Shown: positions 18,287 to 27,210 of the stretch, one piece after another
Position numbering within the stretch: position 1 is the first letter of the stretch
How the letters are laid out: each line of letters opens with the position of its first letter
NCBI GenBank assembly: GCA_903825465.1
Contig: CAIKAR010000018.1
Span: 23,185-87,184, forward strand
Source of the DNA: an uncultured Hyphomicrobiales bacterium
GTDB lineage: Bacteria > Pseudomonadota > Alphaproteobacteria > Rhizobiales > Beijerinckiaceae
Direction of reading: 5' to 3'
Length of the DNA: 64,000 nt
Program-made: the position numbers and the translations under genes
The notes under the pieces: generated by a model
What the model was told of the DNA's origin: nothing
Databases searched by the model: none
Seen by the model: the letters and a program-made list of their open reading frames with translations, nothing else

Positions 18287-19945
18287 ATGTTGAGGCGCGA
18301 CTCGGCCGGCCGGCGTGCCGCGCGGCTGTTTGGTCCGGCGCTTGGCGCCATCTTGGCGGCGTGGGCCGGGTTCGCCGCGCCGGCCGCCGCGCAACAATCG
18401 ACATCGCTCGATTCCTGCCCGGCGCGAAAGCCCGCGCTGCGCGTCGCGATGGTTTCGGGCGGCGAGATCTATTCATCGCATCCCGCTGAAACGCGCTTCA
18501 GCTCCACCCATTTCACGCGGCTGCACCAGATCCCGCTGTTTGGCGCGAACCCGGAGGAAACGGCGCTCGACGCGCATTACGGCGTCGCCGAATCCTGGAC
18601 ATACCTGCCCGGCGCGAAGGGCATGATCGTTAAAATCCACGATGGCCTGACCTTCAACAACGGCGCGCCGATCACGGCCGAGGATGTCGCGTTCTCGCTC
18701 GCGCTCGTCAAAAGCAAATTCGCCGACTATCAGGGTTCGGGCTTGCTCAACGGCATCGGCGTGACGGCGAAGGCGCTGGACGCCAAAACCGTCGAGATCG
18801 ATTTCGAGAAGGGTTCGCCGACCTTCGACGTCGAAATATCGGCGATGGTCTTCCCGGTCTACGTGACCTCCAAGGCCTATCATTCCAACGGCGAGATATC
18901 GCAGGAGGCCTTCGACAAGTTCCGCGCCAATCCGTTGGCGGCGGGGCCTTATCGCGTGCTGGCGCGGCAGGCGAAGGATTTCATCACGCTCGTCGCCGAC
19001 CGCCGCGACCCCGTGCTGGGCTGTCCGGTCTACGAACGCGTCGAAGTCCGCGAGGTGCTCGAAACCGGCACCCGCATGAACCAGTTCCGCACCGGCCAAT
19101 TCGATCTGATTTCGGGAAGCCGTGAACTCGTCGATCAAGCGAAGGCGGCCGGCGCCAATGTCTACACCAAGCCCGACGGCAACATGGTGGGGTTCTATTT
19201 TTTCCAGACCGACCGCCCCGACAATGTGTTTCACGACGTGCGCCTGCGCCAGGCCGCCGCGTACGCCATCGACTACAAACTGCTGGAGGAGGCCATCTGG
19301 CTCAATCTCGGGATCAAGCCGTGGGGCTGCGCGTGGCCGCCGGCGACCGAAATCTCCCTCAAGAACCCGCGCTTCGCCAAGGCTTGCGGCACGCCCTATC
19401 CCTACGATCCCGACAAGGCGCGCTCGCTGCTGGCGGCGGCGGGCTATGCGCCTGGCAAGGGCCCCACGATCAGGCTCGAGTACAATGTCTCCTATCCCGA
19501 GGAGCCGGCCTTCGCCGAAGCGATACAGCCGATGCTGAACGCGGTTGGCTTCGACGCGCAAATCGCGCGGGTCACGCTCACGGAGCGTGATCGGCGCCGC
19601 ACGTCCGGCGGACACGTGAATTCCATTCTGTTCTTCGGTTCGGGCGGCCGCTACACCTCGCTCGCCGGTTCGTGGTCCGTCTATGGTCCCGACCAGGGCT
19701 GGGGCCCAAAAGACGATCAAGACGTTGTGCGCGCCCTGCAAAAAGCCTCCACCGCGACGACGGTCGAGGAATACATGGACGCCACCGCCGACCTCGCCGA
19801 ACTCGTGCACGGCCGCGCCTATGGCCCGGGATTTTTCTCCGCCGGATCGGTCTGGTTCGCGCGCAAGGGCATTCCGGACTGGGGCGTTGAAAAAAGCAAC
19901 GGCAGAGGCCCATTGAACCTCTCGGCGCTGGCGACGAAGCGGTAG
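18287..19945 (+). CDS. Peptide/nickel-type ABC transporter binding protein (DppA/OppA family)
   Basis: The 552-residue protein is of the family-5 extracellular type. The signal peptide ends near PAAA-QQ (about residue 40). Family landmarks are AESWTYLPGAKGMIVKIHDG, LTFNNGAPITAEDVAFSLA and RLRQAAAYAIDYKLL. Family members bind peptides, opines, nickel complexes or glycosides in the periplasm. It follows the MetE-like gene by 41 bp and ends 10 bp from the convergent ATPase genes. The matching permeases at 22134-23974 are on the same strand but separated by the ATPases. Confidence 0.9.
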   Translation: MLRRDSAGRRAARLFGPALGAILAAWAGFAAPAAAQQSTSLDSCPARKPALRVAMVSGGEIYSSHPAETRFSSTHFTRLHQIPLFGANPEETALDAHYGVAESWTYLPGAKGMIVKIHDGLTFNNGAPITAEDVAFSLALVKSKFADYQGSGLLNGIGVTAKALDAKTVEIDFEKGSPTFDVEISAMVFPVYVTSKAYHSNGEISQEAFDKFRANPLAAGPYRVLARQAKDFITLVADRRDPVLGCPVYERVEVREVLETGTRMNQFRTGQFDLISGSRELVDQAKAAGANVYTKPDGNMVGFYFFQTDRPDNVFHDVRLRQAAAYAIDYKLLEEAIWLNLGIKPWGCAWPPATEISLKNPRFAKACGTPYPYDPDKARSLLAAAGYAPGKGPTIRLEYNVSYPEEPAFAEAIQPMLNAVGFDAQIARVTLTERDRRRTSGGHVNSILFFGSGGRYTSLAGSWSVYGPDQGWGPKDDQDVVRALQKASTATTVEEYMDATADLAELVHGRAYGPGFFSAGSVWFARKGIPDWGVEKSNGRGPLNLSALATKR

Positions 19946-19954
19946 CCGCCGCCC

Positions 19955-20932
19955 TCAATTCAAGTGGCACGCCGCGAAATGCCTCGGCGCGATCTCCTTC
20001 CATGGCGGCTCGATCTCGCCGCACACCGGCATGGCGAACGGGCAGCGCGCGCGCAGGCGGCAGCCCTGTTCGACACGCGGCGCCGCGACGCTGTCGTCCT
20101 TCAGCAGCACCTCTTCGCGGGTGTCGTCGGGATGGTCGGGCAGGGCGGCCGAGAACAACGCGCGCGTGTAGGGATGCGACGGTCTTTCGAACAGTTCCTC
20201 GGATTCCGCTAGTTCCATCAACCGGCCCAAATACATCACGCCCACCATCTGGCTCATGTAGCGCACGGTGCCCAGGTGATGCGCGATGAAGACGTAGGAA
20301 TATCCGCGCTCGTCGCGAAGCGCTTTCAGCAGGTTCATGATCTGCGCCCGGATCGACACGTCGAGCGAGGACACCGGCTCGTCGAGCACGATCAGTTCCG
20401 GCGACGAGGCGATGGCGCGCGCGATGGCGATGCGCTGGCGTTGGCCGCCGCTGAACTCGTGGGGAAATCCGCGAAGATCGTCGGCGCGCAGGCCCACCTG
20501 TTCCAGCGCGACGCGGGCGCGGTCGCGCCGCTCCGCCGCGCTCAGATCGACATTGAGCAACAAGGGCTCGGCGATGAAGTCGGCGACGCGCAGGCGCGGG
20601 TTCATCGAGGCGTTGGGGTCTTGAAAAACCGCCTGGACGCCGGCGCGAAACGCGCGCCGTCCGGCGGCGTCGAGGCCCGCGATGTCGCGCCCGCGCCACA
20701 ACACCGCGCCGGACGTGGGTTTCTGGACGCCGAGGATGGCGCGCGCGGTCGTCGTCTTGCCGCAGCCGGATTCGCCCACGACGCTGAACGTCTCGCCCGC
20801 CATCACGTCGAAGCTGACGCCGTCGACGGCCTTGACGTCGGCGTTTCCGCCGCGCTGAAAAAGCCCGCGGCGCGCGGCGAAGCGCACGTTGAGGTCGTCG
20901 ACGCGCAGGAGCGGCGCGGCGGGGGCGCTCAC
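19955..20932 (-). CDS. Peptide-type ABC transporter ATPase (DppF/OppF family)
   Basis: The 325-residue protein starts at GTG 20932, which overlaps the stop of the upstream ATPase gene. It has Walker A GESGCGKTTT (near residue 55), signature FSGGQRQRIAIARA and Walker B LIVLDEPVSSLD. The C-terminal oligopeptide-transporter extension has the Cys-rich CRLRARCPFAMPVCGE, which in relatives can hold an Fe-S cluster. It energises uptake with the other ATPase and the two permeases. Confidence 0.92.
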   Translation of the reverse strand: MSAPAAPLLRVDDLNVRFAARRGLFQRGGNADVKAVDGVSFDVMAGETFSVVGESGCGKTTTARAILGVQKPTSGAVLWRGRDIAGLDAAGRRAFRAGVQAVFQDPNASMNPRLRVADFIAEPLLLNVDLSAAERRDRARVALEQVGLRADDLRGFPHEFSGGQRQRIAIARAIASSPELIVLDEPVSSLDVSIRAQIMNLLKALRDERGYSYVFIAHHLGTVRYMSQMVGVMYLGRLMELAESEELFERPSHPYTRALFSAALPDHPDDTREEVLLKDDSVAAPRVEQGCRLRARCPFAMPVCGEIEPPWKEIAPRHFAACHLN

Positions 20933-21936
20933 AACGCCACCCGCGCCGCGTTGTCCACGCCCGATTGGAACACCTCTTCGGCGCGCCAGCATTCGGAAGC
21001 GCGGTCCTCGCCAATCGCGACGAGCGGCGGCTTTTCCGCGTGGCACCGCGGCTGCGCCAGTTCGCAGCGCGGCGCGAAGGAGCACCCAGCGGGCCGCGCG
21101 AAACCGCCCGCCGCCGCGCCGGGAATGGCGTAAAGGCGGTCGGCGCGCCGATCCAGCCGCGGCGACGAGCGCATCAACGCCGCCGTGTAGGGATGCGCCG
21201 GAGAATTGAAAATGGCCCGCGTTGGCGCGCGCTCGACGACGCGCCCCGCGTACATCACCACGACGTTGTCGCACATTCTCGCGACGACGCCGAAGTCGTG
21301 GGTGATGAACAGAAGCGCCAGCCCAAGCTCGCGCCTGAGCTCGCGCAGCAGCGCGAGGTAGCGCGCTTGAATCGTCGCGTCGAGCGCGGTGGTGGCCTCG
21401 TCGGCGATGAGCAGTTTCGGCCCGCAGGCGACCGCGATCGCGCCAACGACGCGCTGGCGCATGCCGCCGCTGAACTGGTGCGGATAATCGCGCAGCCGGG
21501 TTTCCGGCGCGGTCACCTCGACGCGCCGCAAGCTTTCGATCACGCGGTCCAGGCGCGCTTTTCCACGCAGTCCCTGATGCAGGCCCACGGCCTCGCCGAC
21601 CTGCCAGCCGACGCTGAAGACGGGATTGAGCGACGTCATCGGGTCTTGCGGAATCAACGCGATCTCGCCGCCGCGAATCCGGCGCATCTGGCGCTCGGTC
21701 TTGCCCAAAAGACTCTCGCCCTCGAAGCGAATGTCGCCGCCCGCGACGCGCGCGTGTGGACGCGGCAGGAGGCCCATGATCGACAGCGCCGTCATCGATT
21801 TGCCGCTGCCGGATTCGCCGACGACGCCCAACGACGCGCCGCGCTCGAGCGTGAAGCTCACGCCGTCAACGGCGCGGTTGACGCCTCTTCGCGTCGTCAA
21901 GTGCGTCTGGAGATTGTCTATCTCGAGCAAGGCCAC
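20929..21936 (-). CDS. Peptide-type ABC transporter ATPase (DppD/OppD family)
   Basis: The 335-residue protein starts at GTG 21936, which follows GGGAGGG; an earlier in-frame ATG at 22116 would run through the divergent promoter. It has Walker [11 protein letters not shown], signature [14 protein letters not shown], Walker [13 protein letters not shown] and the terminal [14 protein letters not shown] cluster-type motif. It forms a two-gene unit with the downstream ATPase by a 4-bp overlap and is divergent from the permease genes. Confidence 0.92.
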   Translation of the reverse strand: MALLEIDNLQTHLTTRRGVNRAVDGVSFTLERGASLGVVGESGSGKSMTALSIMGLLPRPHARVAGGDIRFEGESLLGKTERQMRRIRGGEIALIPQDPMTSLNPVFSVGWQVGEAVGLHQGLRGKARLDRVIESLRRVEVTAPETRLRDYPHQFSGGMRQRVVGAIAVACGPKLLIADEATTALDATIQARYLALLRELRRELGLALLFITHDFGVVARMCDNVVVMYAGRVVERAPTRAIFNSPAHPYTAALMRSSPRLDRRADRLYAIPGAAAGGFARPAGCSFAPRCELAQPRCHAEKPPLVAIGEDRASECWRAEEVFQSGVDNAARVAL

Positions 21937-22037
21937 CCGCCGCGCCCTCCCTGTCCGCGTTTCGATCGCGGCGATGGTGTTCGCCGATGTTAGGTCGCGC
22001 GTTCGCTCCGGGTCAAGCGACGGCTCGGGCGAATTTG

Positions 22038-22065
22038 TTGACACGCGCCAGCGGCGCGATATCGT
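22038..22065 (+). promoter_or_regulatory. Promoter with internal palindrome before the permease genes
   Basis: TTGACA (22038-22043), a 16-bp spacer and TATCGT (22060-22065) form a good sigma-70-type promoter aimed at the permease at 22134. The spacer contains the palindrome GCGCC-AGC-GGCGC (22045-22057), which could bind a repressor. The ATPase genes start divergently at 21936. Confidence 0.5.
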
Positions 22066-22133
22066 GACCACGACGCGAGCAAAAAAACGCCGCGCGACGG
22101 CGCGAATAAAAAACACCGCGCGGCGGCGGGAAC

Positions 22134-23093
22134 GTGGGAGGGCCGGCTATTCGTTACATCGGCGGCCGCCTGGTTCAGGCCCTTGTCACTTATGTTTTGT
22201 TCATGGCCGCGCTGTTCGTCGCGACGCGCGCGTCCGGCGATCCCGCCGCGCTCATCCTGCCGGCGGACGCGACGCCTGAAATGTTCGCAGCCGCGCGCCA
22301 CAGCATCGGCACCGACCGTCCCTATATCGAGCAATTCCTGATTTTTCTGCGCGGCATGGCGACGTTCGATTTCGGCCGTTCGATCGTCTATCGCGAACCC
22401 GTCGTCGATCTTATCGGACCGCGCCTTCTCGCGAGCTTCAAGCTGCAATTGGCGTCGTTGGCGCTCGTGGTCGTCACCGCGTTCCCGCTGGGCGTGCTGG
22501 CGGCGACCCACCGAGGCAAGGCGGTCGACCATGTCGCGCGTTTCGCGGCGGCGCTTGGCCAGGCCGCGCCGAGCTTCTGGGTCGGCCTCGCGCTGGTGGC
22601 GCTGTTTTCGGTCAAGCTCGGTTGGTTTCCCGCCGGCGGCATGGGCGATGGCGGCCTCGCCGACTGGCGCTTCTTCGTGCTGCCCACGGTCACCGGGTCG
22701 TTGTTTCTATTCGCGTCCCTGGTGAGGCTGCTGCGCTCGTCGATGCTTGAGACGTTGAACGCGGATTTCGTGACGCTGGCCCGCGCCAAGGGCGCGCCGG
22801 AGTGGCGGGTGGTCTGGCTGCACGTGCTGCGCAACGCGCTGTCGCCGGTCATGACGTTTATGGCGATCTGGATTGGCGCGGCGGCGTCGGGCTCCGTCGT
22901 CGTCGAGGTCGTGTTCGATTGGCCCGGCGTCGGCGCCATGTTTGTCGACGCCATTGGCTCGCATGATTTTCCAGTTATTCAAGCCGTCGTCGGCCTTGTC
23001 GCTGTCGCGGTGCTGGCGGCGAATCTCATTGTCGACGCGCTTTACACGGTGGTCGATCCGCGCGTGCGCCTCGTCGCGGAGGCCCACGCGTGA
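22134..23093 (+). CDS. Peptide-type ABC transporter permease (DppB family)
   Basis: The 319-residue protein starts at GTG 22134. It has about six membrane helices, with the N-terminal RYIGGRLVQALVTYVLFMAA of the DppB type. The large loop carries the family's FGRSIVYREPV. The coupling-helix EAA motif region is TLARAKGAPEWRVVWLHVLRN. It is followed by the second permease with a 4-bp GTGA overlap. Confidence 0.92.
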   Translation: MGGPAIRYIGGRLVQALVTYVLFMAALFVATRASGDPAALILPADATPEMFAAARHSIGTDRPYIEQFLIFLRGMATFDFGRSIVYREPVVDLIGPRLLASFKLQLASLALVVVTAFPLGVLAATHRGKAVDHVARFAAALGQAAPSFWVGLALVALFSVKLGWFPAGGMGDGGLADWRFFVLPTVTGSLFLFASLVRLLRSSMLETLNADFVTLARAKGAPEWRVVWLHVLRNALSPVMTFMAIWIGAAASGSVVVEVVFDWPGVGAMFVDAIGSHDFPVIQAVVGLVAVAVLAANLIVDALYTVVDPRVRLVAEAHA

Positions 23094-23974
23094 GCGCGGT
23101 CGCGCCGGGCGCCGAGGCGGAGCGAACGCCGGGAAGCTTGTGGCGCGCCGCGCGGGGCCTGCCATGGATCCCGCTGTTGATTATCGCTGTGTTCGTGGCG
23201 TTTTCCGCGTTTGGCGAAAGCCTCGCGCCGGTGTCGTCCACCGCCCAGAACCTGCGGTTGCGGTTTTTGCCGCCCGCGTGGCTCGCCGGGGGAAACATCC
23301 ACTTCCCGCTCGGCACCGACAATCTCGGGCGCGACGTTCTCAGCCGGGTTGTCGTCGGCGCCCGCGCCTCGTTCGTCGTGTCGATCGCGGCGCTGGCTTT
23401 CGGCTCCGTGTTGGGGTCGTTGATCGGCCTCGTGTCCGGCTTCTACGGCGGCAGGGTCGACGCGTTTATCATGCGCTTCGCCGATGGCATGATGGCGTTC
23501 CCGCTTGTTCTGGCGGCTCTGCTTCTCGTCGCGGTCGTGGGGCCGGGCGTCGCGACGGTGGTTTTCGCGACCTCGATGATCCTGTGGGCGCGGTTCGCGC
23601 GCCTCGTTCGCGGCGAGGTTCTAAGCGTGCGCGAGCGCGATTTCATCCTGTTGGCGCGCGTCGCCGGCGCGTCGCCCGCGCGTCTGATGTTCGTTCACAT
23701 CCTGCCAAACGTGCTCAACAGCGTCGTCGTGCTTTTGACGCTGGAGCTTGGTTTCGTGATCATCGTCGAGGCGACGCTCGGTTTTCTCGGCGCGGGCGTG
23801 CCGCCGCCGACGCCCACCTGGGGCCAAATGGTGGCGGGCGGACGCACCTACCTTGAAACAGCGTGGTGGATTTCGGTGTTTCCCGGCCTGGCGATCGCGC
23901 TCGTCGTCCTGGCGTTCAACCTGCTGGGCGACTGGCTTCGCGACCGTCTCGACCCCCGGCTTAGGCGGCTTTGA
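23090..23974 (+). CDS. Peptide-type ABC transporter permease (DppC family)
   Basis: The 294-residue protein starts at GTG 23090, overlapping the stop of the previous permease. It shows DppC landmarks: HFPLGTDNLGRDVLSRVVVG after the first helix, and LLARVAGASPARLMFVHILPN for the ATPase contact, with about six hydrophobic segments. It ends 10 bp before the convergent modA gene. Confidence 0.92.
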   Translation: MSAVAPGAEAERTPGSLWRAARGLPWIPLLIIAVFVAFSAFGESLAPVSSTAQNLRLRFLPPAWLAGGNIHFPLGTDNLGRDVLSRVVVGARASFVVSIAALAFGSVLGSLIGLVSGFYGGRVDAFIMRFADGMMAFPLVLAALLLVAVVGPGVATVVFATSMILWARFARLVRGEVLSVRERDFILLARVAGASPARLMFVHILPNVLNSVVVLLTLELGFVIIVEATLGFLGAGVPPPTPTWGQMVAGGRTYLETAWWISVFPGLAIALVVLAFNLLGDWLRDRLDPRLRRL

Positions 23975-23984
23975 AATCGCGGCG

Positions 23985-24785
23985 CTATTTCTTCGCGGCG
24001 ATCTCGTACCCGAATTTTTCAATGACCGCGCGCGCCTCCGGTCCCTTCATGAAATCGAGAAAGGCCGTCGCCGCCGCGTTGCCGGCGCCTTTCTTCAGCA
24101 GAACCGCGTCCTGCAAGATGGGCGTGTAGAGGTTCTGCGGCACCATCCAGCGCGAGCCCGCGGCGTTGCCCGAGAGTTGCGACAGCGCGACGAAACCAAG
24201 TTCCGCGTTGCCCGTGTCGATGAACTGGAAGGCCTGCGCGATGCTCGTGCCCTGCACGATCTTCGTCTTGGCGGCGTCGTAAACGCCCAGCGTTTTCATG
24301 GTTTCAATCGCCGCGGCGCCGTAGGGCGCGGCGGCCGGGTCGGCGATGGAAATCTTCGTCCACGCGCCGCTCTTCAACGTCGCGTCGCCCTTCACGAGGC
24401 TGGCGTCCTTGCTCCACAAAACGAGCTTGCCGACGGCGTAGGTGAACTGCGTGCCCGCGGCGGCGAGCCCGTCGGCGAGGAGCTTTGTCGGACGCTCCTG
24501 GTCCGCCGAAAGCATGATCTCGAACGGCGCGTCCTGCGTGATCTGTGTGTAGAAATTGCCCGACGCGCCGAAGCTCAACACGGCTTCGTTGCCGGTCTTC
24601 CGCTTGTAGAGCGCGGCGATCTCCTTGGCCGGCTCGGTGAAATTGGCGGCGACCGCGACGGTTGTCTGCTTCGCCGCGACGGCGGCCGCGGGCGCCTTCG
24701 CAGGGGCTTGCGCGAAGGCGGGGGCGGCCACGTAAAACGCGAGCGTGGCGAGGCCCGCGATCCGGCTGAGTTTCATCGTCTTCAT
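23985..24785 (-). CDS. modA: Molybdate ABC transporter binding protein ModA
   Basis: The 266-residue protein has a signal peptide (to about residue 25, APAFA-QA) and a 15-residue Ala/Pro/Lys spacer. TTVAVAANFTEPAKEIAALY and LSFGASGNFYTQI follow, the ModA oxyanion-binding loops, with APFEIMLSADQERPTKL and the central SIADPAAAPYGAAA. ModA captures molybdate or tungstate in the periplasm. ModB and ModC are not adjacent. The gene is divergent from the Mop gene. Confidence 0.93.
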   Translation of the reverse strand: MKTMKLSRIAGLATLAFYVAAPAFAQAPAKAPAAAVAAKQTTVAVAANFTEPAKEIAALYKRKTGNEAVLSFGASGNFYTQITQDAPFEIMLSADQERPTKLLADGLAAAGTQFTYAVGKLVLWSKDASLVKGDATLKSGAWTKISIADPAAAPYGAAAIETMKTLGVYDAAKTKIVQGTSIAQAFQFIDTGNAELGFVALSQLSGNAAGSRWMVPQNLYTPILQDAVLLKKGAGNAAATAFLDFMKGPEARAVIEKFGYEIAAKK

Positions 24786-24912
24786 TTCGGCTTCCCCTGG
24801 TGTTGGCGGTCGCGTCGCGCGGCGGCGTTTCCTGGTTGGATTCGCCTTTCAGTATGACAACGGATATATCATGTCCATCCCATATGGGGATGCAAGCGTC
24901 CTGAGGTCCGTC

Positions 24913-25125
24913 ATGAAAATAAGCGCGCGAAACCAGCTCAAGGGAACGGTCGTCGATGTGGTGAAGGGCGCCACGACGTCTCATGTCCGCGTCGATATTG
25001 GCGGCGGCGCCATCGTCACGGCGTCGATCACCAACGAATCCGTCGCCGACCTCAAAATCGTCAAGGGTTTGAAGGTCACGACAGTGGTCAAGTCTTCCGA
25101 CGTCATGATCGCGATCGAAGACTAG
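24913..25125 (+). CDS. mop: Mop-type molybdate-binding protein (single TOBE domain)
   Basis: The 70-residue protein starts at ATG 24913, with GAGG upstream. It opens MKISARNQLKGTVVDVVKGA and continues with SHVRVDIGGG and SITNESVADLKIVKG, typical of molbindin/Mop proteins that form oligomers and store or buffer molybdate in the cytosol. It lies between modA (divergent) and a class II importer on the same strand, 36 bp upstream of its binding protein, so it is probably co-transcribed with it. Confidence 0.92.
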   Translation: MKISARNQLKGTVVDVVKGATTSHVRVDIGGGAIVTASITNESVADLKIVKGLKVTTVVKSSDVMIAIED

Positions 25126-25161
25126 TCTTCCGGGGTTCCCGGGAACGCGATGGAGGACATC

Positions 25162-26199
25162 ATGCGTCTGCGCCGTTTCGCGGGCATCGCCTGCGCCATC
25201 GCGGGTTGTCTCGCGCTCGCGCCGGCCTCGGCGCGGAGCGTCGTCGATTCCGCGGGCCGAACCGTCGATATTCCCGAAAATATCGCCAAAGTTTTTACGG
25301 CGGGGCCACCGGCGTCCACGCTGCTCTACGCGCTGGCGCCGCGGGACATGATGGGCTGGGTACGCGCGCCGCGCCCTGAAGAGAAGCCCTACCTGATGCC
25401 CGCGGTTCGGGAATTGCCGACGCTTGGGCGCCTCACGGGCCGGGGCGACACGCTCAACCTCGAACAATTGCTGGCGGACAAACCCGACATCATCGTCGAT
25501 TTCGGCACGATCGCCGACACTTATAAATCGCTGGCCGACCGCGTTCAGGCGCAGACCGGCATTCCTTACCTCCTGATCGACGGGCGATTTCAGAACACGC
25601 CCGCCGCGATCCGATTGCTCGCCGACATTTTGGGCGTGAAGGAGCGCGGCGAAGCTCTCGCGCGCGAGGCGGAGCAAACATTCGCCGACGTCGATGGCGT
25701 TCTCGCCAAAGTTCCCATGGACGCGCGTCCGCGCGTTTATATGGCGCGGGGACCGGAGGGCCTGGAATCCGGTTCGCGCGGATCGATCAACACCGAAATC
25801 ATCGAGCGCGTCGGCGGCGTCAATGTCGTCGAAGGGCTCCGCGAAAAGGGGGGGCTGGTCAAGACATCGCTTGAGCAGGTCATCGCCTGGGCGCCGGACA
25901 CGATTGTGACGCTCGACAAAGGCTTCGCGCGCGGCGTGGCGGCGAAAGCGGAGTGGAAGCCGGTGCCGGCGGTCGCGTCGAATCGCGTGTTCTTCGCGCC
26001 CGAATTGCCTTTCGGCTTTGTCGATTCGCCGCCGTCGGTGAACCGGTTGATCGGGCTGACGTGGCTGTCGCACAAGCTGTATCCGACTCAGAGTCCAGGC
26101 GATTTGCGAACCCAGGTTCGGGCCTTTTTTCACCTGTTTTATCAGGTCGATCCAAACGACGACGAGCTCGGCCGCCTGCTCGATGGCGCGGGCGGCTGA
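25162..26199 (+). CDS. Class II ABC importer binding protein (FepB/BtuF-like), possible oxyanion or metal ligand
   Basis: The 345-residue protein starts at ATG 25162, which follows GGAGGA; another ATG 12 bp earlier overlaps that site. A signal peptide ends near PASA-RS. The fold is of the periplasmic-binding-protein-2 type: VVDSAGRTVDIPENIAKVFT opens it, and LEQLLADKPDIIVDFG is the usual mid-part. Such proteins bind siderophores, heme, cobalamin or, in the Haemophilus MolA case, molybdate. The Mop neighbour favours molybdate or tungstate, but this is inference. Confidence 0.85.
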   Translation: MRLRRFAGIACAIAGCLALAPASARSVVDSAGRTVDIPENIAKVFTAGPPASTLLYALAPRDMMGWVRAPRPEEKPYLMPAVRELPTLGRLTGRGDTLNLEQLLADKPDIIVDFGTIADTYKSLADRVQAQTGIPYLLIDGRFQNTPAAIRLLADILGVKERGEALAREAEQTFADVDGVLAKVPMDARPRVYMARGPEGLESGSRGSINTEIIERVGGVNVVEGLREKGGLVKTSLEQVIAWAPDTIVTLDKGFARGVAAKAEWKPVPAVASNRVFFAPELPFGFVDSPPSVNRLIGLTWLSHKLYPTQSPGDLRTQVRAFFHLFYQVDPNDDELGRLLDGAGG

Positions 26200-26205
26200 A
26201 CGGAC

Positions 26206-27210
26206 TTGAACCTCCCGCGCACCTTTGTTTTGCTCGCTGCGCTTCTGATCGCCGTCGCGATCGTCGCGGCGGGCGTGGGGCCGTATCGCATTCCTCCGCT
26301 GGAGGTTGTGCGCGCGGTCTGGCAGCGCGCGTCGGGCGGCGACGTTCCGGGCGCGGTCGGAACCGTTCTCTTCAATATTCGCCTTCCACGCGTTCTCGCC
26401 GCCGCGGTTGTCGGCGCCGCTTTGTCGGCGGCGGGCGCCGCCTATCAAAGCCTGTTTCGCAATCCGCTCGTTTCCCCCGACATTCTCGGCGTTTCCACCG
26501 GCGCGGGGCTTGGCGCTGTTGTTGGCATCTTGTTTGGCCTGCCGGTCGCGCTCATTCAACTGCTCGGATTCGCCGGTGGCCTGACGACGGTGTTCATCGT
26601 CGCGGCGCTGGCGCGCACGCTGCGGGGTGGCGGCGACATTCTGGTGCTTGTGCTCGCCGGCATCGTCGTCGGCGCCCTCGCGGGAGCGGCGATCTCGCTG
26701 GTGAAAGTGCTGGCCGATCCCTATGACCAGTTGCCGGCGATCACGTTCTGGCTCCTCGGCAGTTTGGCCGGGGTGAAGTCCTCCGATGTCGCGGTGACGA
26801 CGCTCATCGTTTTGGCCGGGCTCGCGCCAATAATCCTGTTTCGCTGGCGCATCGGCGTGCTCTCGCTCGGCGACGACGAGGCGCGCGCGCTCGGCGTCGA
26901 GGTCCGGCGCCTGCGCGGGCTCGTGATCGCCGCGGCGACTTTGATCACATCCGCCGTCGTCGCGATATCGGGCGTCATCGGCTGGGTCGGCCTGATGGTG
27001 CCGCTCATGGCGCGCCTGCTCGTCGGCCCGCGGTTCGACCGCCTGTTGCCGGCCTCGATCCTGCTTGGCGCGGGCTTCATGATCGCGGTGGACACATTGG
27101 CGCGCTCGGCCGCGAAAATCGAGATTCCACTGGGCGTTTTGACGGCGGTCATCGGCGGGCCGGTGTTTGTCTGGCTTTTGGCGCGCGGGCGCGACAGGGG
27201 CGTGCGTTGA
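26206..27210 (+). CDS. Class II ABC importer permease (FecCD family)
   Basis: The 334-residue protein probably starts at TTG 26206, seven bases after the binding-protein gene. It has about ten membrane helices. Landmarks are LFNIRLPRVLAAAVVGAALS, FRNPLVSPDILGVSTGAGLG and the late GVIGWVGLMVPLMARLLVG, all diagnostic of FecCD/BtuC permeases. It ends in a TTGA overlap with the ATPase. The three genes form a complete importer. Confidence 0.92.
   Translation: MNLPRTFVLLAALLIAVAIVAAGVGPYRIPPLEVVRAVWQRASGGDVPGAVGTVLFNIRLPRVLAAAVVGAALSAAGAAYQSLFRNPLVSPDILGVSTGAGLGAVVGILFGLPVALIQLLGFAGGLTTVFIVAALARTLRGGGDILVLVLAGIVVGALAGAAISLVKVLADPYDQLPAITFWLLGSLAGVKSSDVAVTTLIVLAGLAPIILFRWRIGVLSLGDDEARALGVEVRRLRGLVIAAATLITSAVVAISGVIGWVGLMVPLMARLLVGPRFDRLLPASILLGAGFMIAVDTLARSAAKIEIPLGVLTAVIGGPVFVWLLARGRDRGVR

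Noticed and set aside
24846..24895. ModE-like palindrome in the modA/mop divergent region
   Set aside because: ATATAT and CCATATGG patches are present, but the arms match poorly with each other and with the known ModE box, so no operator is claimed.
24304..26559. A 751-residue minus-strand frame across modA, Mop and the class II binding protein
   Set aside because: It overlaps several well-supported genes in another frame and shows no domain.
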